A DNA stretch of 40,264 bases from Prevotella sp. GTDB taxonomy: Bacteria; Bacteroidota; Bacteroidia; Bacteroidales; Bacteroidaceae. The notes beneath the pieces were generated by a model. The model worked only from the letters and a program-made list of their open reading frames with translations, made no database searches and was not told the origin of the DNA. Within the stretch, counting starts at the first letter, position 1, and each line of letters starts with the position of its first letter. The stretch lies in contig JAFVHN010000055.1 of NCBI GenBank assembly GCA_017474515.1, forward strand, positions 1 through 40,264, given 5' to 3'. Below, piece by piece: positions 14,893 through 21,292 of this stretch. Made by a program: the position numbers and the translations under genes.

Positions 14893-16386
14893 TTAATCGG
14901 CAATGCCGAGCGACCGTTTCAGCCCGGCTTGCGTGAGGCGCATGTCCACTTCGGCGTCGATTTTCTGCGTCTGTGCCTGCATCCATGCGGTCTGCGCCTC
15001 CATCACTTCGGTGGCCGTCATCACGCCCTCGGCAAATCCCAGGTTGGCGCACCGCAGGTTTTCTTCGGCTTTCTGCACGTTTCGGCATGCCATTTCGTAT
15101 TTCTTCCCGGCCTCTTTCACCTTGAATTTGCTTTGGTTCACTTGCAGTTCAATCAGTTCCTCCGCCTCGGCCTGTTCCATGCGTGCTATGGTGGTGGCCG
15201 TCTTGGCCGCTTTCACCTTGTAGGCTCCTTCGTGCCAGCTCCAGATGGGCACCCGGGCCAGGATGCCGATGTTCCATGTTCCGGCGAATTTGTGCTCGAA
15301 GCCGTTATAGACACTGGGGTTGGTCACCATGTAGCCTCCCGAGATTGCCACCTGTGGCAGGAAAGCCGCCTTGGTGAGCTTCGTCACCTGTTCACTAAGG
15401 TCGGCGGCGTTTTGTAGCATACGCAATTCCGAGCGGTTCTTCCACATGTCGTACATGTTGCCGTCGGCAAACGTGGCGACGGCCATGGCGGGCAGTTCGG
15501 TTTTGTTCTCATCCTCCAGCACGATGTCGGAGTCGATGGGCAGCCCGCATTGTTGGCAGAGCAGCATCTTGGCCAGTGCCAGCCCGTCTTCGGCCTGGGT
15601 CACGGCCATTTCGGCCTCGTTCACCTTCACGCTCACTTTCAGCCCGTCGGCCCTGGTGGCAAATCCCTCGCGGATGAGCTTGCTCACGTCGCTGTCGAGT
15701 TTCTGCACCAGTTCAAGGAAACTGGCTGCCAGCCGGTTTTTGTGCTTGAGCGACACCACCAGCCAGTAGCTCTGGTCGATGTCGTAAACGGTGTTGAGCA
15801 TGGCGCTCTCCGAGGCGTTGGCGGTCAGTTGTTCCGAAATATCGGCCATGTTGTTGGCGGCGGTGATGGCACCGCCCATGTAAACGGGCTGGTTGACCAT
15901 GACGGCGGCGCCCATCATGTTGCGGTTGTTGGTGCGGAAGGCGCGGCGGATTTCGGCGCCCACGCCGTTGAGGGCCTCGGCCATCGGGCCCATGTACTGC
16001 CCGGCCATCTGTCCCAGGGCCTGTGCCTGCTGGGGGGTGATAAGCCCCTGCTGCGCCATGTTGGTGATGGACTGCGGCAGGGTGGCGCCCAGCTTTTCTG
16101 CGAAGGTGGTGCCCAGGTTGTTGAGGGCGTTCTTCTGGTCTTTGTTGAGCAACGACACTTCGCGGCTCAACAGCTCATATCCGCCCACGGCGTCAACCCT
16201 GGGCAGATATTTCGTGCGCGCCGCCTTCCTCGCATCGGCGGCCGCCTCTTGTTTCAGCCTTGCCACGGCCAGTTGCTTGTTGTTTCTCAGTGCCAGTGCG
16301 CGGCAGCTGTCGAGGCTTAGCACTCTTTGAGCGCCGGCAGGCACGAGCATGGCCGCCAGCGCATATAAAAGAATGGCCTTTCTCAT
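14893..16386 (-). CDS. TolC-family outer-membrane channel protein
   Basis: A 497-residue outer-membrane efflux protein with a signal peptide (MRKAILLYALAAMLVPAGA). Two homologous halves are rich in long helices. The first starts LSLDSCRALALRNNKQLAVARLK, which is the family's entry motif. Near residues 90-155 there is an insertion with Gln- and Met-rich helices (LPQSITNMAQQGLITPQQAQALGQMAG) compared with E. coli TolC. It lies 9 nt after the coiled-coil gene and forms the exit duct for the HlyD and permease products encoded downstream. Confidence 0.93.
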   Translation of the reverse strand: MRKAILLYALAAMLVPAGAQRVLSLDSCRALALRNNKQLAVARLKQEAAADARKAARTKYLPRVDAVGGYELLSREVSLLNKDQKNALNNLGTTFAEKLGATLPQSITNMAQQGLITPQQAQALGQMAGQYMGPMAEALNGVGAEIRRAFRTNNRNMMGAAVMVNQPVYMGGAITAANNMADISEQLTANASESAMLNTVYDIDQSYWLVVSLKHKNRLAASFLELVQKLDSDVSKLIREGFATRADGLKVSVKVNEAEMAVTQAEDGLALAKMLLCQQCGLPIDSDIVLEDENKTELPAMAVATFADGNMYDMWKNRSELRMLQNAADLSEQVTKLTKAAFLPQVAISGGYMVTNPSVYNGFEHKFAGTWNIGILARVPIWSWHEGAYKVKAAKTATTIARMEQAEAEELIELQVNQSKFKVKEAGKKYEMACRNVQKAEENLRCANLGFAEGVMTATEVMEAQTAWMQAQTQKIDAEVDMRLTQAGLKRSLGIAD

Positions 16387-16395
16387 CGTTTACTA

Positions 16396-17280
16396 TTAGT
16401 TGAAGGTAAAGTTTCTCGACCCTATGAGGTGCCCGTCGCAGAAGATGCTCACCTTGTAGGAGCCCTCGGTCAGGAACTCGCTGATGTTCCAGAACATGGT
16501 GACGGGTGTTTCGTTGCCGGTGTATTCCACCTGTTTTTTCATGGAGTATTGAATGCTCTTGTTCTCAAAGTTGAACGTTCCGCCGTTGGTGAGCGTCTGA
16601 CCGGTGGGTGTCTGAATGCGCACATACACGGTTTTCACGCCGTTGGAAGCGGTGACGTTCTTGGCGATGCTGAAGTTCACCTGCAGGTTCTTCGCCTTGT
16701 CGAGCTTCTTGGTGGCCTTGCCTTTTTTGTCGTTCATCTGCATGTTGATGCCCACGGCGTCGAGTTGTGCGGCAATGGCCACTTTCTCCGAGAGCGACGT
16801 CTTTTCCTGGTTGAGGCCCTCAATGCGCCGGGTGGCCTCCTCGTATTGCCCCCTCACGCGGGTGTTCTCCGCCGTCAGGTTCTGGTTGAGGCGGTTCAGC
16901 GAGTCGATTTCCAGCACATAGCTCCTGATGACCTCGCGGCAGGTGGCCAGCTCCTTCTTCAGCCTGGTTATCTCGCGGGCGTCGTTGGCCTTCACCTCCT
17001 TCAGCTCCTTCAGCAACCGCTGGGTCTTCAACTGCTCCTGGGTCAGCTGTTCCACTATGCTGTCGTTGCTTATCTGCATCTTCATTTCGCTGTACTGCTG
17101 GGCAAAGCGCTCATATTCGTTCTGCATCTCCTTCTTGTCCAGCTCGGCCAGCTCCTGCATGTCCTGGTTCACTTTCTTCTGGTCCTCGAGGCTGGTATAG
17201 AGAAATCCCAGCCAATAGCCCAGTCCGCCGAGGATGAGCAGCGCCAGGATGGCAAGGGGAATCCACACTTTCTTGTTCAT
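16396..17280 (-). CDS. Membrane-anchored coiled-coil protein, function unknown
   Basis: The first gene of the export operon, encoding 294 residues. One N-terminal membrane helix (WIPLAILALLILGGLGYWLGFLY, about 6-28) is followed by a long coiled coil (about 30-170; heptads such as QEQLKTQRLLKELKEVKANDAREITRLKKELATC). The C-terminal beta domain (about 190-294) ends in SEFLTEGSYKVSIFCDGHLIGSRNFTFN, which looks like an immunoglobulin-type fold. I do not recognise a named family. Its position suggests a periplasmic scaffold or a regulator of the TolC-HlyD-permease complex. Confidence 0.8.
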   Translation of the reverse strand: MNKKVWIPLAILALLILGGLGYWLGFLYTSLEDQKKVNQDMQELAELDKKEMQNEYERFAQQYSEMKMQISNDSIVEQLTQEQLKTQRLLKELKEVKANDAREITRLKKELATCREVIRSYVLEIDSLNRLNQNLTAENTRVRGQYEEATRRIEGLNQEKTSLSEKVAIAAQLDAVGINMQMNDKKGKATKKLDKAKNLQVNFSIAKNVTASNGVKTVYVRIQTPTGQTLTNGGTFNFENKSIQYSMKKQVEYTGNETPVTMFWNISEFLTEGSYKVSIFCDGHLIGSRNFTFN

Positions 17281-17327
17281 ATCTTTCTGATAACCTTATT
17301 ATATAAATACAATTTCAAAAAACGATG

Positions 17328-17358
17328 CAAATGTAATCTATTTCTCTTAATTGGCAAA
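17328..17358 (-). promoter_or_regulatory. Promoter of the export operon
   Basis: On the minus strand TTTG (17355-17358) and TACATTTG (17328-17335) are spaced 19 nt, 48 nt before the first gene. No comparable element appears between later genes of the operon. Confidence 0.85.
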
Positions 17359-17488
17359 GAAAAAGCGCACCTTGTTTCCCTTTGTCGTTTGTTATTTAAT
17401 ATTTTTGAGGAAAAAATGAACAATCTTAACCCTTTTTGCCGGTCTTTCCGGCCCCCTTTCCAATGGTCTGAACCAATATGTGCAAACG

Positions 17489-17525
17489 CCCTCCCGGCGA
17501 CAAATACTACTTGCCGCCGGAAGGG
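17489..17525 (-). other. Strand-specific long RNA hairpin in a 344-nt gap
   Basis: The gap 17281-17624 holds the export promoter and this hairpin but no gene. Read on the minus strand, CCCTTCCGGCGGCAAGT pairs with ATTTGTCGCCGGGAGGG around a 3-nt loop: 17 pairs, including three G-U pairs. On the plus strand the G-U positions become A-C mismatches, so the structure suits a minus-strand RNA, namely the 3' region of the deacetylase-like gene, 100 nt beyond its stop. A U-run is lacking, so it is not a standard terminator. Confidence 0.6.
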
Positions 17526-17624
17526 TGAGGAAAGGGATTCGCATTAAAGAAACAAAGGCTCCAAAGAGAGAACCTGGCAATAATTTTTTAGGGCTATTAT
17601 CTATTTCATATCAAATATCTCTTT

Positions 17625-18653
17625 TTACTGATAATAGTAGCTTACCACATTGGCAGTTGTTCCACCTACTATTTTCCCGGAATGGAGCAATGGCCTTAAA
17701 TAATCGAGGATACCACGGAGGACACCTTCTGTCAGTGTGTATCTTGTGTTTGTAAAATTGTTGTAACTATGGCAGTAGATGATAAAGAGTCCGTTGTTGT
17801 CAATCGCTGCATTTATTCCACTTATTGCCGCGTCAATGAAGTCTTGCTCTGTGTGGGTGGCATCATCGTGTAATTTTTCCACACCCCACCGCTTAATCTT
17901 CATTTTGTCTGTGTCGTGTGTGTTGACAAAATTCAAGGGGTCAGCCAATGCTCCGCTCGATGTCAAACCTCCATTGGACAGGGTATGTCCGTATGCCATG
18001 TAATCTCTAAGGGGTTCCAATAGTTCTGTTACCAAGGCTCCTTGCGATGTCACCCATCCAACGGGAAATAGTCCATTTGAAATAAAAGCCGTCAGGTATT
18101 CTTTTTCCATTATTTGTCGGAACCTTGCCTCGTCAGGATGGTCTGCTGTATTGCCCCTGCCCATCCCGTCGGCAGGGTCGGAATGGATGCCTATTTCGCA
18201 GCCCATTGCCTGATAATCCTTTAGCTTTTCTATGATGTCGTCATTGACAAGTTGGCTGTCCATAGCAAAAATCGTTGGTGTCAAGCCTTCCTCTTTCATT
18301 ATTGTGATAAAGTCATATAACTGGGAACTGCTGATGGAAGCATAGCTGTTGATGTCCATTTGGAAAGACACGCACGGCTTGCGTGGCATAGAAGTGCCGT
18401 GTTGTGTAAGGACTTCAATGTAGCTTTCAGGGCCGGAGCAGCCAGCTTGCATTCCGTGTGAAGGGTCGTTGCCAACATCGCCGCCGCCTTGTCCCTCATC
18501 ATTTCTAAACGTAATGTCCTTTACCGTGTTTACCGATATTTCGCTCTTGGTGCCGTTGGTCTGTGTCACCACCATTCTTCGTGTTGTTTCTTGTGCTGTA
18601 GCACAGATTGTTATTGTAATTACAGCGAAGAGAATAAATAAACGTGTTTTCAT
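17625..18653 (-). CDS. Secreted NodB-like (polysaccharide deacetylase-fold) protein
   Basis: A 342-residue protein with a signal peptide (MKTRLFILFAVITITICATA). A small N-terminal module (MVVTQTNGTKSEISVNTVKDITF, about 26-48), common in secreted Bacteroidetes proteins, is followed by a Gly-rich linker. The main domain (about 75-340) has the order of a deacetylase barrel: CVSFQMDIN in place of TFDDG, then GCEIGIHSDP, WGVEKLHDD and FIIYCHSYNN. The usual metal-binding HxxxH is not evident, so activity is uncertain. Composition is clearly lower in GC than its neighbours. It overlaps the preceding gene by ATGA, so the two are translationally coupled. Confidence 0.72.
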   Translation of the reverse strand: MKTRLFILFAVITITICATAQETTRRMVVTQTNGTKSEISVNTVKDITFRNDEGQGGGDVGNDPSHGMQAGCSGPESYIEVLTQHGTSMPRKPCVSFQMDINSYASISSSQLYDFITIMKEEGLTPTIFAMDSQLVNDDIIEKLKDYQAMGCEIGIHSDPADGMGRGNTADHPDEARFRQIMEKEYLTAFISNGLFPVGWVTSQGALVTELLEPLRDYMAYGHTLSNGGLTSSGALADPLNFVNTHDTDKMKIKRWGVEKLHDDATHTEQDFIDAAISGINAAIDNNGLFIIYCHSYNNFTNTRYTLTEGVLRGILDYLRPLLHSGKIVGGTTANVVSYYYQ

Positions 18654-19204
18654 TTCTTTTCTATTTTGAAGGTTGAAAATGAGGTGCTGATGATATAGAC
18701 GCCTTTGGGTTGTGATGATAGGTCGATGACGATATTTCCTTCTTTGTCGGCCTGAGTCCGCGCGACAATGATTCCGCCGGTGCTGTATGCCAGAATCGCT
18801 GTTCCTGGGCGCAATCCCCCAATTATCACACGTTCTTCGTTTATGTGGATGATAGGTGTTTCCAATTCGCCCGTGGTTATTTCATCTATGCCTGTAAGGG
18901 AAACATCACCAAAACTCAGTCTTCTGATGTCGTCGATAGGGAAGCATGCTACCGAGCTGCTTGTTGTGATGACAAGTTCGTCATCATGGAATGTGATGAT
19001 CGGTTCCTCGCTAAAGATGAAACCCGTTTTGCTTTCATCAGTTTTTTCTACCCAAATGCCATCGTCTGCCATGATGGGAACGGTCGAACAAAAAAGATGA
19101 TAGAGGAGCATGACCATAATGGACACCTTCCTTCCGTGGTGGGTGAAGGGTGTCTTGTTCTTCTCTTTTATGAAAAAATCAAGATGCAAATGAAGAAATT
19201 CCAT
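18650..19204 (-). CDS. Small secreted protein with Por-like C-terminal domain
   Basis: The product is 184 residues from the first ATG. A signal peptide begins at an internal Met (MVMLLYHLFCSTVPIMA), so the true start is probably 19117, where GGAAGG lies upstream. The middle part (FIFSEEPIITFHDDELVITTSSSVACFPIDDIRRLSF) is a beta module seen in many secreted Bacteroidetes proteins. The end (LRPGTAILAYSTGGIIVARTQADKEGNIVIDLS then KGVYIISTS..FKIEKK) matches the pattern of type IX secretion C-terminal sorting domains. It has no catalytic domain of its own and is coupled to the deacetylase-like gene. I infer a surface or secreted partner. Confidence 0.65.
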   Translation of the reverse strand: MEFLHLHLDFFIKEKNKTPFTHHGRKVSIMVMLLYHLFCSTVPIMADDGIWVEKTDESKTGFIFSEEPIITFHDDELVITTSSSVACFPIDDIRRLSFGDVSLTGIDEITTGELETPIIHINEERVIIGGLRPGTAILAYSTGGIIVARTQADKEGNIVIDLSSQPKGVYIISTSFSTFKIEKK

Positions 19205-19228
19205 TGCAGGGTAATGATTGTAAGCCGC

Positions 19229-19396
19229 CTACTTGCTCCCCAATTCGACAAATAAATAAGTAACGTTTGGAAATAAAAAAGACGTGGGAGTTTGTTCTTC
19301 CGTGCTCATCCCTATGTTCAGGCCTTCGCATTGCCCCCAAGTAAGGATAAGCAACGCAAGCCAGCCCACGCCGAGCGATATTATAAAACTCGGCAT
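19229..19396 (-). CDS. Candidate small ORF in leader, one membrane helix
   Basis: A 55-residue frame starting MPSFIISLGVGWLALLILTW. It has a strong hydrophobic N-terminal helix and then a polar tail (GLNIGMSTEEQTPTSFLFP). It lies between the promoter at 19670 and the secreted-protein gene and stops 24 nt before the latter's first ATG. No ribosome binding site is convincing. It could be a leader peptide, a small membrane protein or chance; translation is not shown by the sequence alone. Confidence 0.3.
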   Translation of the reverse strand: MPSFIISLGVGWLALLILTWGQCEGLNIGMSTEEQTPTSFLFPNVTYLFVELGSK

Positions 19397-19425
19397 GCCA
19401 ATAACCAAAACAAGCTGATTTGGTT
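19370..19425 (-). other. Hairpins in the leader RNA
   Basis: Two inverted repeats lie in the transcribed leader: GCCGAG/CTCGGC (19370-19394) and AACCAAA/TTTGGTT (19403-19425). The second covers the stop codon of the upstream small ORF and the first overlaps the start of the downstream one. A third small hairpin, AGCC/GGCT, is at 19628-19641. The arrangement recalls attenuator-like leaders. Confidence 0.4.
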
Positions 19426-19567
19426 AAAAAGTATGGCCGGGGATATAATACACCCACGCAGACGCTTCAGTTGCATTATCTGTCGTACTTGGATTCAAAG
19501 TTGCGAAGTTTGAACATACAGACAGTAACGTCGTGAAAACGTCCTTTCCCCATGCCCTTTCAGACAT
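19424..19567 (-). CDS. Candidate small ORF in leader, 47 residues
   Basis: The frame MSERAWGKDVFTTLLSVCSNF... ends ASAWVYYIPGHTF. It begins about 100 nt after the -7 element at 19670-19677. It is hydrophilic to neutral with no signal peptide. Some in-frame sequence continues upstream to a TTG within the promoter, which cannot be translated from that promoter. I do not recognise a family with certainty. Confidence 0.3.
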   Translation of the reverse strand: MSERAWGKDVFTTLLSVCSNFATLNPSTTDNATEASAWVYYIPGHTF

Positions 19568-19669
19568 TTCAGTCCTTAAGGTTCTGGGATTCCATCGATG
19601 TCTCGACCCGCCCTCGACATTTCCTATAGCCTGTGAAGGCTGGGATGCTCTGACTGGCTTGGTCGAGTG

Positions 19670-19677
19670 CAAAGTTA
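19670..19677 (-). promoter_or_regulatory. -7 element for the secreted-protein pair
   Basis: TAACTTTG on the minus strand. It is the only TAnnTTTG element found between 19204 and 19700, which implies a leader of about 470 nt (or about 550 nt to the alternative start). No TTTG is found at the -33 distance. Confidence 0.5.
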
Positions 19678-19681
19678 CAAA

Positions 19682-19921
19682 TTATTTATATATTTCCCTT
19701 CTTTTTTCTGATTTTTTTTCAAAATAAACATGAATTTGATATAACTGGGGGTACACGTGCAAAACTCCCATACAAAATGGTTGAGGGACGGGCATGTCCA
19801 TGAGGCGGCCGAACCACACACTGGCGTTTAGCAGCCAAGTCGATTCTTCGGCTTCCAATTGACATTCAAATTCAGCATATTCAAAAGATTTTTTATTCTT
19901 TATTTTGGTGGATAGCGGCAT
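19682..19921 (-). CDS. Doubtful ORF, 79 residues
   Basis: An open frame from MPLSTKIKNKK to KRREIYK. The centre (STWLLNASVWFGRLMDMPVPQPFCMGVLHVYPQLYQIHVYF, here split for reading) has protein-like amino-acid use. The extended frame to 20113 runs through a repeat and is not coding. No promoter or domain is recognised. Confidence 0.2.
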   Translation of the reverse strand: MPLSTKIKNKKSFEYAEFECQLEAEESTWLLNASVWFGRLMDMPVPQPFCMGVLHVYPQLYQIHVYFEKKSEKRREIYK

Positions 19922-19977
19922 GGATAAAAACCGGTAATTTTTTTTGACAAAACGGGCGGTTTTTCGCCGTTTTTGTA

Positions 19978-20095
19978 AGTTGTTGAATTTCAGCGGTTTG
20001 TAAATGCAGTAAGTTTTGACGGCAAATTTCGGGCAGAGATTTGCCAATTCTCTCCCCTCAATTTGCCAATTCTCTCCCCTCAATTTGCCGTCAAA
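19978..20095. repeat. Intergenic repeat (copy B)
   Basis: It starts with GTTGAATTTCAGCGGTTT, aligning with copy A at 4594-4611. Inverted arms GACGGCAAATT (20018-20028) and AATTTGCCGTC (20082-20092) follow. Inside are two exact 22-bp tandem units (20041-20062 and 20063-20084) built of TTGCCAA and TCTCTCCCC, plus a reversed partial unit. The same modules in the same order make up copy A. Confidence 0.75.
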
Positions 20096-20113
20096 CCTCC
20101 TGCGATAACCCAA

Positions 20114-20640
20114 AAACCATGAAAAATCTTGACAAAATGAGCGTGAGGCGTAGCGCTAAACGAGAAGCGCTGCGCTAAATGAAAAATGATAAATGACAAA
20201 TGACAAAGTAGGCGGCTGCCACGATACCGGAGCGCATAAACACCAATTCTCCTTTTGTAAACAAATCACAGGTTAAAAAAACCACGGACAACCACGGACT
20301 GACACAAAAAAACGAAAGTCCGTGAAAGTCTGTGTTCACCCGTGATTGAAAAAAGTTACGAAGCGTAGGGACATACTTTATGTATGTCCGAAAGAAGGTG
20401 TGATGGCGTGTCATCTTTTGAGGCGTGCGGACATACATAAAGTAAGTCCCTACACCGGAATCATTTACAGATGGAAAATCGAAAAAATCCGTGTCAGTCT
20501 GTGTTTATCCGTGGTTGAAATAAGACCATCGTTGGTTTAAAAAGTCCGTGATAGTCGGTGTTCGTCCGAGGTTAAAAAATGCTTTGTTCGTCCGAGGTTA
20601 ATGAACTCCTAAACTCCAAAACATAAGTGAGCTTGAGGAA
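20114..20640. repeat. Cluster of dispersed repeats, gene-free
   Basis: This stretch contains no supported gene and is almost wholly repeats. It has a TCATTTR heptamer array read in reverse (20178-20207). Five TCCGTG-type copies lie at 20273-20312 (inverted), 20319-20353, 20487-20520, 20544-20579 and 20586-20603. Two GGACATAC palindromes face each other at 20365-20390 and 20428-20453. ACTCCTAAACTCCAAAA (20604-20620) recurs at 40107-40123. Confidence 0.85.
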
Positions 20641-20645
20641 CTTGA

Positions 20646-20687
20646 ATAAAAAGAATTGGCACTAATTTTCAATGATTAGTGCCAATT
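20646..20687 (-). terminator. Terminator of the ftsZ operon
   Basis: A 13-bp perfect stem AATTGGCACTAAT / ATTAGTGCCAATT (20654-20666 and 20675-20687) with an 8-nt loop. On the minus strand a T-rich run follows. Confidence 0.9.
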
Positions 20688-20692
20688 TGAAT

Positions 20693-21283
20693 TTACTCCC
20701 ACACCACGAGCTCGCGGGGCAGGGTGATGACCTTGAGGCGCTCGAACCATACGCGCGAGGAGCCGGCCACATGCTTTGTGGTGTGTCCGCTGATGATGTA
20801 GTAGCTGGCGCTGTATTCGTCCATGAGTTTCGAGAACACCTGCTTGATGCGCGAGCATTTCTCGTTGATGGCGTTGTCGAGCGGGTTGGTGAGGTGGTCC
20901 ACGGTCTCCAGAATCTTGTTCTTGTCCATGATTTTGGCGGTGGCCATGTATAGCCGTGCCAGTTCGTCGCGGTAGTTGGCGAGCCGTTTGAACTCAATGC
21001 CCTCGGGATGAGCGAGGAAGAGCAGATATACGGCCTTGTGGATGGGCTGCAGCTCCACCTCCTGGTTGCCGTATCCCGGCAGCAGCATGGTGAAGTCTTT
21101 CTTGATGACGAGCTTGCTGAGCCTTCCCCTGGCGGCCTCGATGCGCAGTTCCTCGAGCAGGGGCACGCCGAGGGCATGCAGCAGCAGGTCGTTGCGCTCC
21201 ATCTCGTGCAGGCGTGTGGCCAGTTTCTGCAACTGTGCCGCCATCTGCTCGGCCACGGATTGGTTGTTGTCGGTAGTATTCAT
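20693..21283 (-). CDS. Conserved-looking protein cotranscribed with ftsZ, possible winged helix
   Basis: A 196-residue cytoplasmic protein with no signal peptide or membrane helix. It starts 9 nt after the ftsZ stop, so it is in the same transcript. The N-terminus is helical (about 5-45). The middle (about 75-110, ELQPIHKAVYLLFLAHPEGIEFKRLANYRDEL) resembles the winged-helix segment of regulator-like Bacteroidetes proteins. It continues with NAINEKCSRIKQVFSKL and a beta-rich end. I cannot name the family firmly. A DNA-binding or regulatory role is an inference only. Confidence 0.7.
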   Translation of the reverse strand: MNTTDNNQSVAEQMAAQLQKLATRLHEMERNDLLLHALGVPLLEELRIEAARGRLSKLVIKKDFTMLLPGYGNQEVELQPIHKAVYLLFLAHPEGIEFKRLANYRDELARLYMATAKIMDKNKILETVDHLTNPLDNAINEKCSRIKQVFSKLMDEYSASYYIISGHTTKHVAGSSRVWFERLKVITLPRELVVWE

Positions 21284-21292
21284 GCCCTTGTC

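Noticed and set aside
16429-17547. 372-residue plus-strand frame
   Set aside because: Antisense to the coiled-coil gene, whose heptads create the long open mirror frame.
17461-17560. A cobalamin-type riboswitch in the gap upstream of the export operon
   Set aside because: The conserved core sequences of that class are absent, and the hairpin lies on the 3' side of the neighbouring minus-strand gene, not before a coding start.
20018-20092. Inverted arms of copy B as terminal repeats of an insertion sequence
   Set aside because: Only 75 bp long, with no transposase frame and no flanking duplication.
19682-20113. Full 143-residue minus-strand frame
   Set aside because: Its N-terminal half runs through the copy B repeat. 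Only the shorter frame from 19921 was kept, as doubtful.
20175-20438. 87-residue minus-strand frame
   Set aside because: It consists of repeat sequences (TCATTTR, TCCGTG, palindromes).
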